DNA from: Calditrichia bacterium
GTDB lineage: Bacteria; Calditrichota; Calditrichia; Calditrichales; J004
Reading direction: 5' to 3'
Assembly (NCBI GenBank): GCA_020635035.1
Contig: JACKAO010000010.1
Span: 62,001-126,000 of the forward strand
Length of the DNA: 64,000 nucleotides
Positions within the stretch are counted from its first letter, which is position 1. Each line of letters begins with the position of its first letter. The notes under the pieces were generated by a model. It worked only from the letters and a program-made list of their open reading frames with translations, was not told where the DNA came from and ran no database searches. A program made the translations under genes and the position numbers. This document shows positions 1-8,265 of the stretch, piece after piece.

Positions 1-507
1 CCGCCAACAGATTCTGATAGCAATTTTAAGATGGCAAATGATTCCCTGCTTGCTAAACTGGAAATCCCTGCTGAAAATATTTTCCGGATTAAGGGCGAAA
101 ATGACCCGCAGTCCGAAGCGGATAATTATAACATATTGTTACAAAATCAAATCAAAACTGAAAATGGTTTTCCCAGGTTTGATTTAATCATGCTGGGTCT
201 TGGTGAAGATGGTCACACCGCTTCAATTTTCCCCAATCAAAAGGAATTACTGGAATCGGATAAAATTTGTGCGGTTGCAGTCCATCCTGAGAGCGGACAA
301 AAAAGAATTACTTTAACAGGCAAAGTTATAAACAATGCAGCGACTGTTGTATTTATTGCCACCAGCCAAAAAAAATCAAAAGTTGCCGGTGAAATCCTGA
401 GTCAAAAAGGGCTTTATAAAAATTATCCCGCTTCATTTATTGATCCTGAAAATGGTGAACTTTATTGGTTACTTGACCAGGATTCTGCACCAACATTTTT
501 GCGATAA
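1..507 (+). CDS. pgl: 6-phosphogluconolactonase, 3' part (5' end outside window)
   Basis: Hydrolyses 6-phosphoglucono-1,5-lactone to 6-phosphogluconate in the oxidative pentose phosphate pathway, in the cytoplasm. The reading frame is open from base 1; codons before the first internal ATG at 31 still read as family sequence (PPTDSDSNFKMAND), so the gene starts upstream and 169 codons including the stop are visible. The motif LIMLGLGEDGHTASIFP is the hallmark of the DevB/SOL family. The C-terminal helix and the closing LLDQDSA stretch are present, so the 3' end is intact. It converges on the membrane-protein gene that ends at 508, with no room for a separate terminator. Confidence 0.93.
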   Translation, partial: PPTDSDSNFKMANDSLLAKLEIPAENIFRIKGENDPQSEADNYNILLQNQIKTENGFPRFDLIMLGLGEDGHTASIFPNQKELLESDKICAVAVHPESGQKRITLTGKVINNAATVVFIATSQKKSKVAGEILSQKGLYKNYPASFIDPENGELYWLLDQDSAPTFLR

Positions 508-762
508 TTACGCCTTATTAAATAAACCCATTACTTTTCTTTTGATGCATAAAAAATCGCTCTTAAATGAAACCGGGTTTCCCTTTCTTATGCCTTCCAG
601 GTAGGAAAAAGGAACAATCCATAGAGCAATTAACAAATTGATAGCCAATTGTTCGTGTTCATGCATTTGCCAGATTCTCAGCATATAAGGTGATAGCAGC
701 ATCGCTGCTGCAAAAATGATTGAAATGATAATGTTAAGTATTCCAGCTTTTCGTTTATTCAT
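508..762 (-). CDS. small two-TM membrane protein
   Basis: An 84-residue protein of unknown function. It has two predicted membrane segments (about residues 9-28 and 40-55) and a basic C-terminus. An AAGGA ribosome-binding site lies about 7 bases before the ATG at 762. It is the last gene of a leftward series that begins with a YtrA-type GntR regulator at 2249 and contains two other membrane proteins. This suggests a small regulator-linked membrane module, but no family is recognised. The stop codon abuts the stop of pgl on the other strand. Confidence 0.6.
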   Translation of the reverse strand: MNKRKAGILNIIISIIFAAAMLLSPYMLRIWQMHEHEQLAINLLIALWIVPFSYLEGIRKGNPVSFKSDFLCIKRKVMGLFNKA

Positions 763-787
763 TGTGTATCCTTTTTGTATGATTTAT

Positions 788-928
788 TTATGAATTATTT
801 TCGTTGCCAAGGTTTTTCTTTAATTCTTCAAATTCCTTTCTTAACGCCGCAATTTGTGTCCAGGCAATTATTGCAAAGGACATGGCGCTCATTCCAAAAA
901 TAAATCCGAGTAATCCCATTGCTTCCAT
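788..928 (-). CDS. 46-residue membrane-anchored small protein
   Basis: A short gene read directly from the minus strand: the ATG at 928 is preceded by AAAAGGAGTTGAAG, a strong ribosome-binding site, and the frame runs 46 codons to a TAA at 788. The product starts MEAMGLLGFIFGMSAMSF, one hydrophobic helix, followed by a charged helix rich in Lys/Glu (ALRKEFEELKKNL) that could form a coiled coil. It lies between the 297-residue membrane protein and the 84-residue one in the GntR-linked operon, with gaps of about 50 and 25 bases. The function is unknown. The good ribosome-binding site and operon position are the main support. Confidence 0.6.
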   Translation of the reverse strand: MEAMGLLGFIFGMSAMSFAIIAWTQIAALRKEFEELKKNLGNENNS

Positions 929-978
929 CTTCAACTCCTTTTTATTCTCAAATAATTTTTCATTTATTAAACGCGAAG

Positions 979-1872
979 TTATGCTTTGGTAGTGGCAGCA
1001 TCCTCTTTATAAACATCAAAATCGATATTTTCTATGCGAAGGTTGCGGAGCATCGTTCCGGCGCCAAGCAATGCTACTAACTGAAAATATAAACTGTTTA
1101 TGATAATCTCTATTTTATCAAAGCCAAATTCATCTACTATAATAGTTGCTATAAAAAAAAGGCTTACAGCCATGCTTGTAAATACCAATGATTTAAAAGT
1201 AAACTCCGTTTGCCTGATCCGATCTTTTGAAGCCTGATAAGGATCTAATTTTTTTCCGTAAATATTCCAGAGAATGATTGCGGCAAATAACAGGTTACAC
1301 ACTACCAGGGAAGATATCCTGATCAATGCATCTGAATCCCAGTGAAAGCGCAGATCGGGCATATAAAGCTCGAATAGCACATAGGACAGAAACGTTATTA
1401 ATGCCAGCCAGATATAGATCGGCGAGATAAAATCAAACAATCGACGCGGTTGTAAAGTAGCTTTTCGTGTTGTTCGTTTATCAGCTTCGCGCATCAGTTT
1501 AAATTGTTTAAATCCGGACAATTCCAATAAAATAAAAGGGAAAAATTGGACTATCCCGTAAAAAAGCGGCATTGCTTCAGCATGCTTTTGATTTACGCCG
1601 GAATTATAATCCCAGGATATAACCGTTCCCAGCAATATGAGTCCAATCAAAAAAATCAAACCATTTATCATACGATAATTACGCTGGGCTTTCGCATAAT
1701 ATTCGAGTGGTTTTGGATATAATTTGGGGTGTGATTGCGGTGGAAATTTTGCAACAACCTGTCGTGTCCGCTCTAGTATCCTGTTGGGATAATAAAAAGA
1801 AACAAGAAATACCTGTGATGCAAAAACAAGGTAAAATAAAAAATTAAAATATGTCACTGATGTCTCCTTCAA
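979..1872 (-). CDS. multi-pass membrane protein of a GntR-linked operon
   Basis: A 297-residue integral membrane protein with about seven hydrophobic segments: near residues 8-27, 70-90, 103-120, 153-172, 186-205, 228-248 and 256-275. I do not recognise a named family or catalytic motif. Its ATG overlaps the stop codon of the upstream regulator gene (ATGA arrangement), so the two are translationally coupled. YtrA-type GntR regulators usually control adjacent membrane or ABC proteins and respond to envelope stress or antibiotics. That suggests an envelope role here, but this is inference from context only. Confidence 0.75.
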   Translation of the reverse strand: MKETSVTYFNFLFYLVFASQVFLVSFYYPNRILERTRQVVAKFPPQSHPKLYPKPLEYYAKAQRNYRMINGLIFLIGLILLGTVISWDYNSGVNQKHAEAMPLFYGIVQFFPFILLELSGFKQFKLMREADKRTTRKATLQPRRLFDFISPIYIWLALITFLSYVLFELYMPDLRFHWDSDALIRISSLVVCNLLFAAIILWNIYGKKLDPYQASKDRIRQTEFTFKSLVFTSMAVSLFFIATIIVDEFGFDKIEIIINSLYFQLVALLGAGTMLRNLRIENIDFDVYKEDAATTKA

Positions 1873-2249
1873 ATACTGCGATTATTCATTACATTTGCAA
1901 AAGCGATGCGGATTTCGGAATCAGTCACTCCTGACTCCCTAAATGTTGAAATCATCCCGCTTAATTTATCTGTCACCCATTCATTCAGATCCACTTTGCA
2001 ATTTGCCTTTGCATCGGGATGAACAAATGTTCCCCTGTATCCCCTTGTTTGAATAACCGAGTCCCGCTCTAACAGACGATACGCTTTAGCCACTGTCTTT
2101 GTATTTAATTGCAGATCGCTGGCTAGTTGCCGGATAGAGGGCAATGCCGTTCCCGGCTTTATTTTATCATCAAGTACTGCTTTTTTAATTTGCTCGATTA
2201 GCTGGGCAAACAGCGGTGTAGAATCTTCTATATCAATCATTATTTCCAT
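1869..2249 (-). CDS. GntR family transcriptional regulator, YtrA subfamily
   Basis: A short (about 126 residues) one-domain GntR repressor. The N-terminal winged helix-turn-helix is clear (KPGTALPSIRQLASDLQL, then NTKTVAKAYRLLE and the wing TRGYRGTFV). The C-terminal part is only a short helical dimerisation tail, as in the YtrA subfamily, without a FadR or UTRA ligand domain. The frame also allows an ATG at 2261, but an inverted repeat ends one base upstream of it and leaves no ribosome-binding site. The ATG at 2249 has a GGA about 7 bases upstream and is preferred. It heads a leftward operon of membrane proteins and probably represses itself through that inverted repeat. Confidence 0.85.
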   Translation of the reverse strand: MEIMIDIEDSTPLFAQLIEQIKKAVLDDKIKPGTALPSIRQLASDLQLNTKTVAKAYRLLERDSVIQTRGYRGTFVHPDAKANCKVDLNEWVTDKLSGMISTFRESGVTDSEIRIAFANVMNNRSI

Positions 2250-2261
2250 ATTATGTTCCAT

Positions 2262-2287
2262 TTGTACCGTGTGGTGTAATGGTACAA
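2262..2287. promoter_or_regulatory. inverted repeat, probable operator of the GntR regulator
   Basis: TTGTACC and GGTACAA form a perfect 7-bp inverted repeat separated by 12 bases, immediately upstream of the GntR regulator gene. YtrA-type regulators commonly bind such spaced repeats in their own promoter. Binding here is inferred, not shown. Confidence 0.5.
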
Positions 2288-2492
2288 CAGGAACTTATAA
2301 AAAGCAACTTATTTTCAAAGCATCATTTGAAAACCTTAATTTTTCTTCAGTAATATTGATTGTTTTCATTTCATTTTTGTAATTTAGTATTCCATTATAC
2401 TATGCCGGTTCTTGCAGCTTCCGCAATATCTTTCCGGTATAATCAAATTTGAAAACAACATAATTAAATATTTTTAAAACAAGGATACACAC

Positions 2493-4721
2493 ATGAAAAC
2501 ATCCAAGATTATCTGGACCAAGATTGATGAAGCCCCGGCTCTGGCAACTTATGCCTTACTTCCGGTTGTCACCGCTTATACCAAAGGAACCGGTATTGAA
2601 ATTGAAACCAGCGATATCTCACTAACCGGCAGAATAATTGCCAATTTTCCCGATAAGCTGACAGACACCCAAAAGATCCCGGATAACCTGCAGAAACTTG
2701 GTGAATTAACACAATCTCCTGATGCCAACATTATTAAACTGCCAAACATCAGCGCTTCGATTCCGCAGCTGCAAAGTGCAATTAAAGAATTACGCGAAAA
2801 AGGTTACGACATTCCCGAGTATCCTGAAGAGCCTAAAAATGATGCTGAAAAAGAATTACAAAAACGATTTGCCAAGGTGCTTGGGTCTGCTGTAAATCCC
2901 GTGCTGCGTGAAGGAAATTCTGACCGGCGTGCTGCTGCATCTGTCAAAAAATTTGCCCAGAAAAATCCCCATCGTATGATGAAAGACTGGCCGAAAAGCG
3001 GTTCAAAAGCACGCGTGGCTCATATGACAGAAAAAGACTTTTACGGCAGTGAAAAATCCGTAACAATGAAAGAAGCCGGCAGTGTTCGTATAGAATATGT
3101 TGCTGCAGATGGATCTGTTAAAGTCCTGAAAGATAAGCTGGTTCTGCAAAAAGCTGAAGTTATTGATACCGCCGTAATGAATGTAGCTGCCCTGAGAAAA
3201 TTTTATGCAGACACAATTGAACAAGCTAAAAAAGAAGACGTTCTGCTTTCCCTGCACTTAAAAGCAACCATGATGAAAATTTCTGATCCGATAATGTTTG
3301 GTCATGCGGTTTCAGTGTATTATAAGGATGCGCTGAATAAACATGCCGATACACTTAAATCCATCGGGGCAAATGTCAACAACGGCCTGGCCGACGTCCT
3401 GGAAAAACTGGATCGTTTGCCGGCAGACAAAAAAGCTGAAATTGAAGCGGATATAAACGCAGTTTACAGAACACAACCTGCCCTGGCAATGGTCGATTCA
3501 CGCAAAGGAATCACCAATCTGCACGTGCCAAATAATATTATTGTCGACGCATCAATGCCGAACGTGGTGCGCGACGGCGGAAAAATGTGGAATAATGATG
3601 ACGAGCTTCAGGATACTATCGCCATGGTTCCTGATCGCTGTTATGCAACCATATATGGAAAAATTATCGACGATTGTAAAAAGAATGGACAATTTAATCC
3701 GTCCACGATGGGCAGTGTTTCCAATGTGGGCCTGATGGCGCAAAAGGCCGAAGAATATGGTTCTCACGATAAAACATTTGAAGCTGCAGGAAACGGAGTT
3801 ATCCGCGTCGTGGATGAAGAAGGCAACACATTAATGGAACAAGCTGTTGAAACCGGTGATATTTTCAGAATGTGCCAGGCAAAAGACGCTCCCATCCGGG
3901 ATTGGGTAAAATTAGCCGTAAGCCGTGCAAAAGCATCCGGTTCGCCGGCTATTTTCTGGCTTGATGAAAATCGTGGCCATGATACAGAAATCATTAAGAA
4001 AGTCAACATGTATCTTAAAGACCACGATACCAGCGGGTTGGATATCCGGATCATGAAACCTGTCGATGCAATGAAGTTTTCACTGGAACGCATCCGTCGC
4101 GGCGAAGACACTATTTCAGTTACAGGCAATGTTTTGCGTGATTACCTGACAGACCTGTTCCCGATTCTCGAACTTGGAACAAGCGCCAGGATGCTCTCCA
4201 TCGTACCGTTGATGAAAGGCGGCGGCCTGTTTGAAACCGGTGCCGGTGGTTCTGCACCAAAGCATGTTCAGCAATTTTTAAAGGAAGGTCACCTGCGCTG
4301 GGATTCCTTAGGCGAATACTGTGCGTTGGTCCCATCTTTTGAGCATATTGCCCAGAATACAGGAAATGAAAAAGCAGCTTTGCTGGCTGAAACGCTGGAC
4401 CAGGCAATCAGTAAATATCTTGAAAATGCAAAATCGCCATCACGTAAAGTGAATGAAATTGATAACCGTGGCAGCAGCTTTTACCTGTCATTATACTGGG
4501 CGCAAACTTTGGCAGCTCAGGATAAAGATGCGGAATTGAAAGCTAGATTTGCCCCGGTGGCTAAAGAACTGCAGGCAAATGAAGCTAAAATTGCAGAAGA
4601 ACTTTTAGCTGCCCAGGGCAGTCCCGCGGACATCGGTGGTTATTACATGCCGGATGATGTAAAAGCAACAAAGGCGATGCGCCCCAGTGCTACTTTTAAT
4701 GCCATTATTGACGCGATGTAA
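2493..4721 (+). CDS. icd: isocitrate dehydrogenase (NADP+), monomeric type
   Basis: Oxidatively decarboxylates isocitrate to 2-oxoglutarate in the TCA cycle with NADP+. The 742-residue length matches the roughly 80-kDa monomeric IDH family, which is unrelated in size to the common ~420-residue dimeric enzyme. Typical segments are visible along the whole length, including NPVLREGNSDRRAA, KATMMKISDPIMFGHAV and GTSARMLSIVPLMKGGG, and the conserved C-terminal region DIGGYYMPD. An AAGGA ribosome-binding site lies 8 bases before the ATG. The gene is transcribed alone and ends at a strong bidirectional terminator. Confidence 0.97.
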   Translation: MKTSKIIWTKIDEAPALATYALLPVVTAYTKGTGIEIETSDISLTGRIIANFPDKLTDTQKIPDNLQKLGELTQSPDANIIKLPNISASIPQLQSAIKELREKGYDIPEYPEEPKNDAEKELQKRFAKVLGSAVNPVLREGNSDRRAAASVKKFAQKNPHRMMKDWPKSGSKARVAHMTEKDFYGSEKSVTMKEAGSVRIEYVAADGSVKVLKDKLVLQKAEVIDTAVMNVAALRKFYADTIEQAKKEDVLLSLHLKATMMKISDPIMFGHAVSVYYKDALNKHADTLKSIGANVNNGLADVLEKLDRLPADKKAEIEADINAVYRTQPALAMVDSRKGITNLHVPNNIIVDASMPNVVRDGGKMWNNDDELQDTIAMVPDRCYATIYGKIIDDCKKNGQFNPSTMGSVSNVGLMAQKAEEYGSHDKTFEAAGNGVIRVVDEEGNTLMEQAVETGDIFRMCQAKDAPIRDWVKLAVSRAKASGSPAIFWLDENRGHDTEIIKKVNMYLKDHDTSGLDIRIMKPVDAMKFSLERIRRGEDTISVTGNVLRDYLTDLFPILELGTSARMLSIVPLMKGGGLFETGAGGSAPKHVQQFLKEGHLRWDSLGEYCALVPSFEHIAQNTGNEKAALLAETLDQAISKYLENAKSPSRKVNEIDNRGSSFYLSLYWAQTLAAQDKDAELKARFAPVAKELQANEAKIAEELLAAQGSPADIGGYYMPDDVKATKAMRPSATFNAIIDAM

Positions 4722-4762
4722 TTGGCTTATGGTTGTTGGCTGTTAGCAATTAACAAACATTC

Positions 4763-4795
4763 AAAAAAAGGCTGTCCAAAGACAGCCTTTTTTTA
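4763..4795. terminator. bidirectional intrinsic terminator between icd and hmgA
   Basis: A perfect stem (GGCTGTC / GACAGCC, loop CAAA) flanked by a run of seven A on the left and seven T on the right. It can terminate icd on the plus strand and the tyrosine-degradation operon on the minus strand. Confidence 0.9.
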
Positions 4796-4839
4796 TTCTT
4801 AACACTGGCAAGAAAAATAATATTTATATGATAAGCATT

Positions 4840-5991
4840 TTACTCATTCCAGCTCAGATGGTATTTACCGTCATCAATTTCATCAGCATCCGAAGCAATA
4901 TGCAGCGGCCTGAAAGTATCGAGCATAACAGCATATTCAAACGTTTCCTTAACGCCGATAGAGCCTTCATACCTTCCGGGTTGCGGACCGTGCGGTAAAC
5001 CCGATGGATGAATTGTAACCGATCCTTCTGAAACACCTTTACGGCTCATAAAATCACCTTCCACATAATAAAGGATTTCATCACTATCAACATTGCTGTG
5101 GGCATAAGGGGCAGGAATTGATAATTCATGATAATCAAAAAGCCGGGGACAAAATGAGCATATCACAAAACCCGGGCCTTCAAATGTCTGGTGTACTGGC
5201 GGCGGTTGATGGATTTTGCCGGTGACGGACATAAAATCTTTTATATTAAAAATCCACGGATAATAATAACCATCCCAGCCAACTGCATCAAAAGGATGAT
5301 GTGCCAACGTCATTTCCTGTATGCCACGGAATGTTTTTACATGAACCGGAAAGTCCCCCAGCTCATCAACAGCTTCACGAAATTCGGGAACACGGATATC
5401 CCGTTCACAAAATGGTGCATGTTCAAGAAGCTGTCCGTGTTTATTAAGATAGCGTTTGGGCGGGGCAATTTCTCCAAAGGCTTCAATAACCAGAAAATGT
5501 GCTTTGTCAGATTCATAGGTAAGCGTATATAACGTTCCACCGGGGATAACGATATAATCACCTTCTGAAAAATTTAATTGCCCGAAAATACTATCCAGTT
5601 TGCCATTTCCTTTATGAACAAAAATAACTTCGTAGGCATGGGCGTTTCGATAAAAATACTCGCCCTGTTTCTCAGGAATAACAACTGACATATTTACTTC
5701 ATTGTTATACATTAATACGCGGCGGCCGGTTACCCAATCGCCCTTGGCCTTAAACCTGAAGGTTTCCAAATGGCGATGACGGTGAACATCCTTTGTTTCC
5801 TGCAAAGGCAGTTCATGGAGATCTCCAACCTTTTTTACTTTAGTGGGCGGATGGATATGATAAACATTGGAATAAATATCTGAAAAACCTTCACGTCCGA
5901 TTAACTCTTCATAATAAAGATTTCCCTTGGAGTCACGATGCTGCGTGTGTCGCTTTGGGGGTATGGAGCCGTGTTTTACATAAAAAGGCAT
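4840..5991 (-). CDS. hmgA: homogentisate 1,2-dioxygenase
   Basis: Non-haem iron ring-cleaving enzyme that converts homogentisate to 4-maleylacetoacetate. At 383 residues it belongs to the shorter bacterial form of the family. The N-terminus has GSIPPKRHTQHR, and the centre has DAVGWDGYYYPWIFNI. The iron-binding region is preserved: PYAHSNVDSDEILYYVEG supplies His and Glu, and HPSGLPHGPQPG supplies further His residues. A GGGA ribosome-binding site precedes the ATG. It is the last gene of the leftward operon hpd-fumarylacetoacetase-hmgA and shares a terminator with icd. Confidence 0.95.
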   Translation of the reverse strand: MPFYVKHGSIPPKRHTQHRDSKGNLYYEELIGREGFSDIYSNVYHIHPPTKVKKVGDLHELPLQETKDVHRHRHLETFRFKAKGDWVTGRRVLMYNNEVNMSVVIPEKQGEYFYRNAHAYEVIFVHKGNGKLDSIFGQLNFSEGDYIVIPGGTLYTLTYESDKAHFLVIEAFGEIAPPKRYLNKHGQLLEHAPFCERDIRVPEFREAVDELGDFPVHVKTFRGIQEMTLAHHPFDAVGWDGYYYPWIFNIKDFMSVTGKIHQPPPVHQTFEGPGFVICSFCPRLFDYHELSIPAPYAHSNVDSDEILYYVEGDFMSRKGVSEGSVTIHPSGLPHGPQPGRYEGSIGVKETFEYAVMLDTFRPLHIASDADEIDDGKYHLSWNE

Positions 5992-6061
5992 GATAATTTC
6001 CCGTTATATTTGAAATCTGCAAAAACAGATTTTGTTTTTAGCCTGTTTTTCCATTTAAAAG

Positions 6062-6994
6062 TTATTCTTTAATGAAATGCGTCAGCTTTCCCAGCCGTTC
6101 CACGCTTAGCTCAATTTTATCACCGTTTTCCAGCCAACCCCCTGTATTTTCAGGACGCAACTCAAAAATACAACCTGTCCCGACCGTCCCTGAACCTATT
6201 ACATCACCCGGGAATAGCATTACATCACGCGAAGCATATACAATCATTTCATCAAATCCGAAATAGATATCAGCCAGATTTCCGCTCGATATCTGCTTTC
6301 CGTTTTTTACTGCCAGCATGAACAGATTATATGATTTATTCTGACGGACATTTTCAAGTTCATCTGGTGTTACAAGATATGGTCCAAGACCTGTTGCAAA
6401 ATCTTTTCCCTTGGCAGGCCCTAAACCAACACGCATTTCTTTACGCTGGATATCACGTGCTGAGAAATCATTTAAAATTGTATAACCAGCAATATATTCA
6501 TGTGCTTTTTCTTTTGGAATGTTTTTACCGGCTTTTCCAATGATACAAGCTACTTCCAGTTCAAAATCCAGTTCCTTTGTAAATTTCGGCTTAATAATTT
6601 TACGGTTATGCCCATTAAAAACATTTGGATTGGAAAAGTAAAACACCGGCAATTGATACCATTCATCGACCACTTTTAAGCCACGCTGGGTGCGGGCAGT
6701 TTTCACGTGCTGCAGGAATGCGTAAAAATCGCGAAAATTACAGTGATCCGTCGTGGGTGGGTGGAACAGTATATCTTCTTCATGCAAGACAAATTTTTTA
6801 TCGATATTATTTTTAGAAAGTGATGTAATAGCAGATTCAAGCATTGGCCTGGCTATGGGCCATTCTGTCAATGCTTTATCGATAGTATCCGGAATTTCTG
6901 TTGACGCTTTACTGATATCAATCAGCTGATCATCGATAACAGCACCCAGCCGTTTAGAATCATCATTTTTGGCAGAGAATGAAAACAGTTTCAA
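6062..6994 (-). CDS. fahA: fumarylacetoacetate hydrolase family protein (fumarylacetoacetase)
   Basis: Catalyses the last step of tyrosine breakdown, fumarylacetoacetate to fumarate and acetoacetate. The FAH fold is clear at about residues 85-305, with the metal-binding acidic cluster in KELDFELEVACIIGK and the following NDFSARDIQ segment. At 310 residues it is the short bacterial type. The start is a TTG at 6994; no ATG lies in frame nearby, and an AGGA ribosome-binding site is 8 bases upstream. It sits between hpd and hmgA, which supports fumarylacetoacetase over the generic FAH family functions. Confidence 0.9.
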   Translation of the reverse strand: MKLFSFSAKNDDSKRLGAVIDDQLIDISKASTEIPDTIDKALTEWPIARPMLESAITSLSKNNIDKKFVLHEEDILFHPPTTDHCNFRDFYAFLQHVKTARTQRGLKVVDEWYQLPVFYFSNPNVFNGHNRKIIKPKFTKELDFELEVACIIGKAGKNIPKEKAHEYIAGYTILNDFSARDIQRKEMRVGLGPAKGKDFATGLGPYLVTPDELENVRQNKSYNLFMLAVKNGKQISSGNLADIYFGFDEMIVYASRDVMLFPGDVIGSGTVGTGCIFELRPENTGGWLENGDKIELSVERLGKLTHFIKE

Positions 6995-7010
6995 ACAATC
7001 ATCCTTTTAT

Positions 7011-8102
7011 TTACAAATTTCCCCGTTTTTCCTGCTCTCTTTCAATCGATTCAAAAAGGGCTTTAAAGTTACCTTTGCCAAATCCTGTCGCCCCTTTTCG
7101 CTGAATGATTTCATAAAAAAGTGTAGGCCTGTCCTGAACCGGTTTAGTGAATAACTGCAGCATATAGCCAAATTCATCAATATCCACAAGAATTCCAAGT
7201 TTTGCCAGTTTTGCAATATCTTCATCTATGTTTCCAACCCGCTTCGGAAGTTCTTCATAATAGGAATCCGGTACTTCCAGGAACTCAACACCATTATCAA
7301 CGAGCTGCTGAACTGTTTGTACTATATCTTTTGTATCAAGCGCAATATGCTGAATACCCGGACCGTTATAATATTCGACAAACTCTTCAATCTGAGATTT
7401 TCGCAAACCTGCTGCCGGACGGTTAATCGGCATCTTGATCCGTTCATTATCATTGGCAACAACAATCGAACGCAACGCAGAATACTCCGTTGAAATGTCC
7501 TTGTCATCGGCAGACCAGAAGCGTTTCCAGCCGAATACAGCTTCGTACCACTCCGCAATTTTCTGCATCTGGTTTTCCGGTTGATTGCCAACAAAATGAT
7601 CTACAAAGTTGAGTCCGACCGGCTTCGCTTTGAGTCCGGATTGCTTTGCTATAAACCCGGGCATAAACGGACCCGAATAATTATTTCGCTGAACAAAACT
7701 GTGAACCGTGTCGCCGTATGTTTTAATTGTTGCCATTATTATTTCACCGAATTCATCCCTGAGAACAGTTGGCTCCAGAACCGATTCAGCCCCATGGGAT
7801 GTCACATATTCCCAAGCCGCACGAGTGTTGTCTGTCCAGAATGCTACATCTTTTACCGCATCGCCGTGCTGGGCAAGATGCTGATTCATTTCGGACTGCG
7901 GGCCGTATGGTGAAGAAAGGACAATCCTGATTTTATTCTGCTGCAACATATACGATGCTTGTTCACGATTCCCTGTTTCCAGACCTGAATATGCTTTTAA
8001 TTCAAACCCAAATTGCGTCTGATAAAAATGTGCAGCCTGTTTTGCATTACCAACTATCAAATGAATATGGTCCGTTCCCAATAATTCAAACGGTTGACTC
8101 AT
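7011..8102 (-). CDS. hpd: 4-hydroxyphenylpyruvate dioxygenase
   Basis: Fe(II) enzyme that converts 4-hydroxyphenylpyruvate to homogentisate. It has two VOC (glyoxalase-fold) domains: residues about 10-150 and the catalytic one about 180-350. The iron ligands are visible as the His of FVDHFVGN, the His of IQHIALDTKDI and the Glu of PTLFYEIIQRKG near the C-terminus. The ATG at 8102 with GGAG 6 bases upstream is preferred over the TTG one codon earlier. First gene of the tyrosine catabolic operon; the 16-base gap to the next gene supports cotranscription. Confidence 0.96.
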   Translation of the reverse strand: MSQPFELLGTDHIHLIVGNAKQAAHFYQTQFGFELKAYSGLETGNREQASYMLQQNKIRIVLSSPYGPQSEMNQHLAQHGDAVKDVAFWTDNTRAAWEYVTSHGAESVLEPTVLRDEFGEIIMATIKTYGDTVHSFVQRNNYSGPFMPGFIAKQSGLKAKPVGLNFVDHFVGNQPENQMQKIAEWYEAVFGWKRFWSADDKDISTEYSALRSIVVANDNERIKMPINRPAAGLRKSQIEEFVEYYNGPGIQHIALDTKDIVQTVQQLVDNGVEFLEVPDSYYEELPKRVGNIDEDIAKLAKLGILVDIDEFGYMLQLFTKPVQDRPTLFYEIIQRKGATGFGKGNFKALFESIEREQEKRGNL

Positions 8103-8265
8103 CAACTTCTCCTGACTCTAAATTTGATATTTAAAATTGTTTTGCTGATTGAATTTATATCTATTAATAACATATAAAAATACATGTATTATTTCCTGTC
8201 AAATTGATTGATGCAAGCAGTTTTGTTTAGTAAACTTGTCTTTTAATCAAAATAACAGGCTTAAA

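Noticed and set aside
804..992. 62-residue plus-strand open frame
   Set aside because: It lies antisense to the better supported 46-residue gene with a strong ribosome-binding site.
2300..2470. Possible promoter of icd with a TATACT box near 2397
   Set aside because: No -35 box at a convincing distance, and promoter rules in this group differ; too weak to list.
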